From contig CAXMOP010000124.1 of NCBI GenBank assembly GCA_964195155.1, positions 1 through 19,060 of the forward strand: a stretch of DNA of 19,060 bases. The letters run 5' to 3'. Source of the stretch: JACZST01 sp964195155 (GTDB lineage: Bacteria > Actinomycetota > Acidimicrobiia > Spongiisociales > UBA5794). Of the stretch, positions 14,244 through 19,060 are shown one piece after another. The notes under the pieces are model-generated. The model did not search any database. It saw nothing but the letters and a program-made list of their open reading frames with translations, and had not been told where the DNA came from. Every line of letters starts with the position of its first letter. Positions within the stretch are counted from its first letter, which is position 1. The translations under genes and the position numbers were made by a program.

Positions 14244-16313
14244 ATGAGCCCGGCGAAGCAGGTCCGAGCGATACGCGCATTCGCCGTATTAGCAACCATC
14301 ACGTTGTTGTTGATCGGCGCGCTCCCGGCGACTGCTGCCGAGGACGACGTCGAGTTCAACGGTGCCGGCTGGGGCCACGGCGTCGGCATGAGCCAATGGG
14401 GGGCGTACTCCCAGGCGAAGGCCGGGCGTAGCTACAGCACAATCCTGGCCCACTATTACACGGGCACGGAACTGAAGGGCTATGACGTCGCCAGCCCAGG
14501 ACATCCCGACCTCTTGGTGAACCTGGTGGGTGATCGCACCGATTTGCTGCTGCGCATCCTCAAATCTGGATCGGGTGCACAGGTCCCTGCCACCTTCACC
14601 CGGGGCGGGGAAACCATCGATTTGACGAGCAACCAGTCGGCCCGAATTCTCTGGGCCAGTGCGAATCAGTGCACCGCGGAGTTCCGCGAAGGAAGCAATC
14701 TCGGTACCGCCCCCTTCGCCACCTGGGCATCTGGATCTTGCGCCATCGACATCACCTGGGACGGAAGCGCCGCGAGCCCAACCACCGTGATTGAGATCGC
14801 CGGATGCGGATTGTTCGACTGGAATTCCGGCTTCGAGCGTGCCTGCCGGTACGCGCGGGGGTCGCTCGCCACAATCGACAATGCCGGCCGCGATTCGGAT
14901 GCCGGCTTCGACCTCGTGCTCGACATCGACATCGACGACTATGTGCTCGGCATCTCCGAGGTCTCGTACACGTGGCCCGCGGAGTCGCTCAAGGCCCAGG
15001 CCGTGGCGGCGCGCTCGTATGCAGCCGAGGCGATCGAACGGATCAACCCCTCGGGCCGGGCGTGCGGCTGCGACGTGCTGGACACATCGAGCGACCAGCG
15101 CTACGTGGGCTGGGGTCATGGCTGGCAGAGCTGGATCGACGCCGCCGCGGCGACCGACAACCAGGTCTTGACGCATCCCGCTGCGGCGCGCAACGGCGTG
15201 ATCGCCGCCTTCTATTCGTCCTCCAACGGTGGTGCAAGCGAGGCCAGGCACGAAAAATGGGGAGGATCGCCGACGCCATGGCTGCCCTCGGTCGACGATC
15301 CGTGGTCCCTCGATCCGCGAAACCCCCGGAGTTCGTGGGCGATCACCATGAAGGCCAGCACACTTGCCGCCAAGCTATGGGGCGTCGATCCCCCGCTCCT
15401 CACGTCGGTGAGCGTGATCGCCCGCAACACCTCGGGCAGTGCCAAGACGGTCGAGTTTCGATCCGATGACGGCGATGTGACCCTGCGCGGCGCAAGCTGG
15501 ATGACTTCGACCGCCGGGCTGTATTCGTGGTACTTCGACGTCGACTACCCGGCAGACGCCCCGCCCGACCCGGACCCTGATCCCGGTCCGGGGCCCGATC
15601 CAGACCCCACCATGAGCGCCCAGGTCGGGCTCCAGGATCCACGCAACGGCATCTGGCACATCCGCCATGCCGACGGCACCGTCGACAGCTATTACTACGG
15701 GAACCCCAAGGACACCCCGTACACCGGAGACTGGAACGGCGACGGTATCGACACGATGGGCCTCTATCGGGAAAGCACCGGGTTCCTGTTCCTGCGCAAC
15801 AGCAACAACCAGGGGGTTGCCCACGTCGACATCTACTACGGCATACCGGGCGATAAGCCGGTCGCCGGTGACTGGAACGGCGACGGCGTAGACACCGTCG
15901 GCATCTTCCGCCCGTCCCAAGGCAGGTTCTACCTGCGCAACACCAACACCCAGGGCATCGCCGACATCGAGCTCGCATTCGGCCAACCCGGCGACGTGCC
16001 GATCGCCGGTGACTGGGACGCCGACGGCATCGCCACGGTGGGGGTGTACCGCCCATCGAACAAGACCGTGTACCTGCTGAACGACTTCTCGGATACCGTG
16101 CCCGACATCGTCTTTGTCTACTCGGGCACCGCATCGGGAGACCGCATCGTGGTCGGCGACTGGGACGCCGACGGCGACGACACCGTCGGCGTCTTCCGGC
16201 CCTCTTCGAAGACGTGGTACCTGCGCGACACGTTTACCCAGTCCTCGGCGAACATCGTCTTCACCTTCGGCGAGAGCCACATGAACCCGGTCGCAGGGGA
16301 TTGGGGCGGCTGA
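14244..16313 (+). CDS. Secreted SpoIID/LytB-domain protein with C-terminal GDWDGDG repeats
   Basis: The protein has 689 residues from ATG 14244, preferred over the adjacent TTG at 14241. A signal peptide covers 1-32 (ending LPATAA). Residues 38-72 carry the SpoIID-type signature NGAGWGHGVGMSQWGAYSQ with ILAHYYTGTE, usually found at the C-terminal end of the domain. The main domain follows at about 226-395: DIDDYVLGISEV, WPAESLKAQAVAARSYA at 244-260, CGCDVLDTSSDQRYVGWG at 274-291 and AFYSSSNGG at 322-330. Characterised SpoIID is a lytic transglycosylase acting on peptidoglycan stripped of stem peptides; Glu239 or Glu247 is a candidate catalytic acid. After a DPDP-rich linker (441-456) come five GDW(N/D)xDG repeat units (GDW at 495, 542, 589, 638, 685). 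They are close relatives of those in the VanW protein. It is likely to be secreted and to remodel the cell wall. Confidence 0.88.
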   Translation: MSPAKQVRAIRAFAVLATITLLLIGALPATAAEDDVEFNGAGWGHGVGMSQWGAYSQAKAGRSYSTILAHYYTGTELKGYDVASPGHPDLLVNLVGDRTDLLLRILKSGSGAQVPATFTRGGETIDLTSNQSARILWASANQCTAEFREGSNLGTAPFATWASGSCAIDITWDGSAASPTTVIEIAGCGLFDWNSGFERACRYARGSLATIDNAGRDSDAGFDLVLDIDIDDYVLGISEVSYTWPAESLKAQAVAARSYAAEAIERINPSGRACGCDVLDTSSDQRYVGWGHGWQSWIDAAAATDNQVLTHPAAARNGVIAAFYSSSNGGASEARHEKWGGSPTPWLPSVDDPWSLDPRNPRSSWAITMKASTLAAKLWGVDPPLLTSVSVIARNTSGSAKTVEFRSDDGDVTLRGASWMTSTAGLYSWYFDVDYPADAPPDPDPDPGPGPDPDPTMSAQVGLQDPRNGIWHIRHADGTVDSYYYGNPKDTPYTGDWNGDGIDTMGLYRESTGFLFLRNSNNQGVAHVDIYYGIPGDKPVAGDWNGDGVDTVGIFRPSQGRFYLRNTNTQGIADIELAFGQPGDVPIAGDWDADGIATVGVYRPSNKTVYLLNDFSDTVPDIVFVYSGTASGDRIVVGDWDADGDDTVGVFRPSSKTWYLRDTFTQSSANIVFTFGESHMNPVAGDWGG

Positions 16314-16362
16314 GCGGGCCGCGACGGTACTCTCCCAGCCGTCAACTGAGGTACAGCAGGTC

Positions 16363-16366
16363 GGAG
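16363..16366 (+). promoter_or_regulatory. Ribosome binding site that sets the glycosyltransferase GTG start
   Basis: GGAG lies seven bases before the GTG at 16374 and supports that start. The gene is separated from the SpoIID gene by only 60 nt, so it may share its transcript. Confidence 0.55.
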
Positions 16367-16373
16367 CGGAACC

Positions 16374-17510
16374 GTGCTCGGTCAGGCAACCATCGTCCTG
16401 CCGGCCTTCGACGAGGAGGAGGCCCTTCCCGTCGTGGTGGAGGACATCCGCTCCGTGCTCGGGCCGGATGCGGACATCGTCGTGGTCGATGATGGAAGCA
16501 CCGACGACACCGCCGCCGTCGCCAAACGCCTGGGCGTCAGCCTGGCCGTCCACGAAGTCAACCGCGGCAAGGGTGCCGCGATCCGATCCGGGATCCAGGC
16601 CGCCGGTGGAGAAATCGTCATCGTCATGGACGCAGACGCCACGTATCCGGCGTCCACCATTCCGGCAATGATCGATCTGCTCGAAGATCACGACTTTGTT
16701 CGCGCCGAGCGCATCATCGACTCCACGAATACCCCGGCGGTCAATCGTGTCGGCAACGTGCTGCTGGGCAAGGCGCTTACGTCGCTGCACGGGCTCGAGC
16801 CGGGCGATTATCTGTCGGGTCTGTACGGGGCGAGGCGGGAAGTGTTCGAGTCGCTCAGCACCGAGGCCGACGGCTTCGACATCGAGGTCGAGATCGGCAT
16901 CAAGTCCCAGGCCAACGACCTGAGCGTTGCCACGCTACCGACCGAATACCACCCCAGGGTCGGCGAAAAGAAGCTCGATCCCCTGTCCGATGGCCTGGGA
17001 ATCCTGGGGCGGATCCTGATGCTGGTGCTGCTCTATCGGCCACTCCTGCTGTTTGCCGTTCCCGGCCTCGTGTTGATGGTGCTCTCGATCATGGGTTCCC
17101 TGGCGCTTTCTCAGGGCCCGATCGTCACCGAGTATCTCGGCCTGAGCATTCACACATTCATCGTCGCCGCGCTCGGCGTCCTCGCCGGGTTCCAGCTGGT
17201 CGTGTTCGGGCTGTCGGCCGCGCTGTACCGGTCCCGATTGGGGTTTGCCCCCTCGCCGTGGCTGCACCGGGCAACGTCGGCGGGCCTGCGCACCGCTATG
17301 GCGGCCGTCGGGACCGTCCTCGCCGTCGGTGCCGGGATCTGGCTTGCGGCCCTGATCGTCGGGTGGATCGCCTCGGGGGGACCGGAGTTCACCGAGACGA
17401 GGAGCCTGGTGTTTGCGGCCGCCGGATTCGTCTTCGGGCTTCAGCTGGTCTCGGCGTCGATGTTCCTCACCGTGTTCCGGAGCGAGCCGGCCGCCGCCAT
17501 GGCGCCTTGA
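16374..17510 (+). CDS. Membrane family 2 glycosyltransferase (polyprenyl-phosphate sugar synthase-like)
   Basis: The protein has 378 residues from a GTG start. The N-terminal GT-A domain starts ATIVLPAFDEEEALP and has VVVDDGSTDDT at 37-46, NRGKGAAIRSGI at 63-74 and the metal-binding DAD at 86-88 (VMDADATYPAS). GDYLSGLYGARREVFE at 144-159 follows. This matches the DPM1/dolichol-phosphate-mannose-synthase-like group, which moves a sugar from a nucleotide donor to a polyprenyl phosphate on the cytoplasmic side. The C-terminal part carries about four hydrophobic segments (225-245, 257-283, 308-333, 345-367), so the enzyme is membrane-anchored. Donor sugar and acceptor are not readable from sequence. 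The stop overlaps the start of the next glycosyltransferase by four bases, so the two are probably made together. Confidence 0.87.
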   Translation: MLGQATIVLPAFDEEEALPVVVEDIRSVLGPDADIVVVDDGSTDDTAAVAKRLGVSLAVHEVNRGKGAAIRSGIQAAGGEIVIVMDADATYPASTIPAMIDLLEDHDFVRAERIIDSTNTPAVNRVGNVLLGKALTSLHGLEPGDYLSGLYGARREVFESLSTEADGFDIEVEIGIKSQANDLSVATLPTEYHPRVGEKKLDPLSDGLGILGRILMLVLLYRPLLLFAVPGLVLMVLSIMGSLALSQGPIVTEYLGLSIHTFIVAALGVLAGFQLVVFGLSAALYRSRLGFAPSPWLHRATSAGLRTAMAAVGTVLAVGAGIWLAALIVGWIASGGPEFTETRSLVFAAAGFVFGLQLVSASMFLTVFRSEPAAAMAP

Positions 17511-18538
17511 CCGTCGGGCCCCTCGACGTCACGGTGATCGTGGTCGGCTTCAACGACCGCGACTCGCTGCCCGGGTGCGTCGACGCCCTGACCGCAGATC
17601 CCGCGGCGGCACGCATCGTCGTCGTCGACAATGTATCCACCGACGGGACCGCGGAGATCCTCGGCGACCTCACTGTGGATCCGAGGGTCGAAACGATCCG
17701 CAACCGGGAGAACCTCGGGTATGCGGGGGCGGTGAGCGCCGTTCTCCCCTCCGTCACCAGCACCTACGTCGCGGTGCTCAACGCCGACACCATCCCACCC
17801 AATGGCTGGCTGACGCCTCAGCTGGCACATCTCGATGCGCATCCTGAAGTCGCCGCCACCAGCCCCACCGTGACGCTGATGGGATCCGGCCGGCTCAATG
17901 CGGCGGGCCTCGACGTGCACGTCACCGGCCTCGCCTTCAATCGACTGCTCCACGGCACCGTCGCCGAGGCCGGGACGACACCGATCGAGGTCCCCGGGCT
18001 TCAGGGAACGGCGTTCGTCGTCCGGCGTGAGCTGCTCGAAGCCGGCGGCGGCTGGTATTCGCAAGGCTTCCTCTATCACGAGGACGCCGAGCTGTCGTGG
18101 ACGCTGCGGCTCATGGGATACCGCATTGCCTTCGTGCCGACCCCTCCCGTCGAGCACCGGTACGCGCTGACGATGTCGCCCGAGAAGCTGTTCCTCCTCG
18201 AACGGAATCGGTGGGAGATGCTGCTGGCCAACACCGGACTTGGCACGCGTCTCCGTGTAGGGCCGCTGCTGCTGTGGACGGAGCTGATGATGTGGGGGTA
18301 CTGCCTGACCAGAGGCGGCTCGATGCTCGGCGCAAAATGGCGCAGCTACCGCTCGGTCGGGCAGCGCCGCCAGATCATCGCCGAGCGAAGGGCGGTCATC
18401 GCCGGGCTGCGACGGGTCGACGACCGCGAGGTCCTCCGCGCCCTGCGCTGGAACTACACCTGGGACCAGCTGCTCTCCGTCGGCCGCCGCCCTCCAACCC
18501 AAGGCCGAAGAGGCAACCGAGACCTCCCAGTCCGTTGA
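17507..18538 (+). CDS. Family 2 glycosyltransferase (rhamnosyltransferase-like, COG1216 type)
   Basis: The protein has 343 residues from a TTG at 17507 that overlaps the upstream stop (TTGA). The frame is open further 5', but that part lies inside the preceding glycosyltransferase and is unlike the family. GT-A markers are VTVIVVGFNDRDSLPGCV at the start, VVVDNVSTDGT at 38-48, NRENLGYAGAV at 66-76 and the metal-site equivalent LNADTIPP at 91-98. GLQGTAFVVRRELLEAGG at 164-181 and FLYHEDAELSWTLRLMGYRI at 188-207 follow; the last is the usual 'EDvDLcwRlr.aGyri' acceptor-site segment. Proteins of this type transfer rhamnose or other sugars to lipid-linked glycans of the cell wall or surface polysaccharide. 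The partner enzyme is presumably the upstream glycosyltransferase. The C-terminal tail is very Arg-rich. Confidence 0.85.
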   Translation: MTVGPLDVTVIVVGFNDRDSLPGCVDALTADPAAARIVVVDNVSTDGTAEILGDLTVDPRVETIRNRENLGYAGAVSAVLPSVTSTYVAVLNADTIPPNGWLTPQLAHLDAHPEVAATSPTVTLMGSGRLNAAGLDVHVTGLAFNRLLHGTVAEAGTTPIEVPGLQGTAFVVRRELLEAGGGWYSQGFLYHEDAELSWTLRLMGYRIAFVPTPPVEHRYALTMSPEKLFLLERNRWEMLLANTGLGTRLRVGPLLLWTELMMWGYCLTRGGSMLGAKWRSYRSVGQRRQIIAERRAVIAGLRRVDDREVLRALRWNYTWDQLLSVGRRPPTQGRRGNRDLPVR

Positions 18539-18549
18539 CCCGCCGCCAC

Positions 18550-18577
18550 TTCTTTGCCTCCCCCTCAGGGGAGGTGC
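18550..18577. repeat. Solo end fragment of the MITE-like element
   Basis: TTCTTTGCCTCCCCTCAGG-type sequence followed by GGAGGTGCCGG equals the left end of the full elements with one C or G missing. It stops six bases before the first complete copy. Confidence 0.6.
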
Positions 18578-18583
18578 CGGCCC

Positions 18584-18716
18584 TTCCTTGCCTCCCCCTC
18601 AGGGGGAGGTGCCGAGCGCCAGCGAGGCGGAGAGGGTCAAAGCGTCATCGCGACCACGTCTCGACCCCCCTCCCCTCCGTCCGGTCGGGACTCTCCCCTG
18701 AGGGGGGAGCAAAGGA
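18584..18716. mobile_element. MITE-like palindromic element, copy 1
   Basis: This 133-bp copy begins TTCCTTGC and ends GCAAAGGA. Just inside the left end is the palindrome CCTCCCCCTCAGGGGGAGG (18591-18609), and just inside the right end is the related CTCCCCTGAGGGG palindrome. The two ends are therefore inverted copies of about 25 bp. The inner part contains GAGAGGGTC and GACCCCCCTC, a second inverted pair. No open frame or transposase is present, so any mobility would be in trans. Confidence 0.6.
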
Positions 18717-18781
18717 GAGGGCCGCGGCACCACGTCTCGACCCCCCTCCCCGAGTTGTGACGCATGCCCCAACGAGGCGAC

Positions 18782-18914
18782 TTCTTTGCCTCCCCCTCAG
18801 GGGGAGGTGCCGAGCGCCAGCGAGGCGGAGAGGGTCAAAGCGTCATCGCGACCACGGCTTGACCCCCCTCCCCTCCCTCCGGTCGGGACTCCCCCCTGAG
18901 GGGGGAGCAAAGAA
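18782..18914. mobile_element. MITE-like palindromic element, copy 2
   Basis: This is the same 133-bp length as copy 1, with about six base differences. It begins TTCTTTGC and ends GCAAAGAA, a perfect 8-bp terminal inverted repeat that continues imperfectly through CCTCCCCCTCAGGGGGAGG (18789-18807) and CTCCCCCCTGAGGGGGGAG on the right. Confidence 0.65.
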
Positions 18915-18980
18915 AAGGGCCACAAGCGCGACGGTTCGACCCCCCTCCCCGAGATGTGACGCATGCCCCGACGAGGCGAC

Positions 18981-19060
18981 TTCTTTGCCTCCCCCTCAGG
19001 GGGAGGTGCCGAGCGCCAGCGAGGCGGAGGGGGTCAAAGCGTGATCGCGACCACGGCTCG
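18981..19060. mobile_element. MITE-like palindromic element, copy 3, cut off by window edge
   Basis: The first 80 bp match copies 1 and 2, including the left palindrome at 18988-19006 and the GCCGAGCGCCAGCGAGGC segment. The right end lies outside the window. Confidence 0.6.

Larger units (their letters stand above)
18550..19060. repeat. Tandem array of ~199-bp units, incomplete at window edge
   Basis: The same segment recurs with TTCTTTGC-type left ends at 18584, 18782 and 18981, a period of 198-199 bp. Each unit consists of a 133-bp palindrome-ended element and a 65-66-bp linker. The linkers share CGACCCCCCTCCCCGAG and TGTGACGCATGCCCC. A solo left end (18550-18577) precedes the array. The third unit runs off the window. 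Open frames crossing the array follow from its composition and are not convincing genes. Confidence 0.85.

Noticed and set aside
15375..16790. Long minus-strand open frame across the end of the SpoIID gene and start of the glycosyltransferase
   Set aside because: It mirrors the GDWDGDG repeats on the opposite strand and crosses two supported genes; no family features.
18097..19044. Open frame running from the last glycosyltransferase into the tandem array
   Set aside because: Its first part is out of frame with a supported gene and the rest translates the satellite repeat.
18550..19060. CRISPR array
   Set aside because: The period is about 199 bp, and the spacers between elements are themselves homologous; there are no short repeats with unique spacers and no cas genes.

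Overview
The window looks like chromosome from a GC-rich actinomycete, most plausibly an uncultured Acidimicrobiia-type lineage. The grounds are high GC in all coding regions, frequent GTG/TTG starts, a CO2-linked 2-oxoacid:ferredoxin oxidoreductase pair of the kind found in Actinomycetota, a DUF3048 lipoprotein, and secreted proteins carrying the GDWDGDG-type repeats common in that group. The lineage is an inference; no rRNA or tRNA gene is present to fix it.

Layout. (1) Positions 1-1078, minus strand: an AlkD-type DNA glycosylase (C-terminus lost at the window edge) preceded by an overlapping DUF402 phosphohydrolase-like gene. (2) 1079-1309: a divergent intergenic region holding a heptamer array and a hairpin repeat. 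(3) 1310-5140, plus strand: a secreted nucleoside-hydrolase-like protein, then a large protein with FDxxYY-type repeats and a HAD hydrolase domain. (4) 5139-5554: a convergent intergenic region with two more copies of the hairpin repeat and a strong 11-bp stem-loop terminator. (5) 5555-14119, minus strand, seven consecutive genes: methyltransferase, Sfp-type phosphopantetheinyl transferase, VanW-domain secreted protein, DUF3048 lipoprotein, amidase, KorA, KorB (in transcription order). (6) 14244-18538, plus strand: a SpoIID/LytB-domain secreted protein with C-terminal repeats, then two translationally coupled family-2 glycosyltransferases. (7) 18550-19060: a roughly 199-bp tandem array of palindrome-ended, MITE-like units that runs off the window.

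How the genes fit together. Much of the window concerns the cell envelope: VanW, SpoIID/LytB, the DUF3048 lipoprotein, two glycosyltransferases, and the FDxxYY/HAD protein, a type usually tied to surface polysaccharide. KorA/KorB form the catalytic core of a ferredoxin-dependent 2-oxoglutarate (or related 2-oxoacid) oxidoreductase. The VanW and SpoIID proteins share the same repeat module at opposite ends of the chain.

The least explained signals are non-coding. Three copies of an intergenic element keep a hairpin at the same place while the stem sequence changes on both sides together. A satellite-like array of inverted-end units lies downstream of the last glycosyltransferase. No CRISPR array, phage gene, transposase, tRNA or rRNA was seen.
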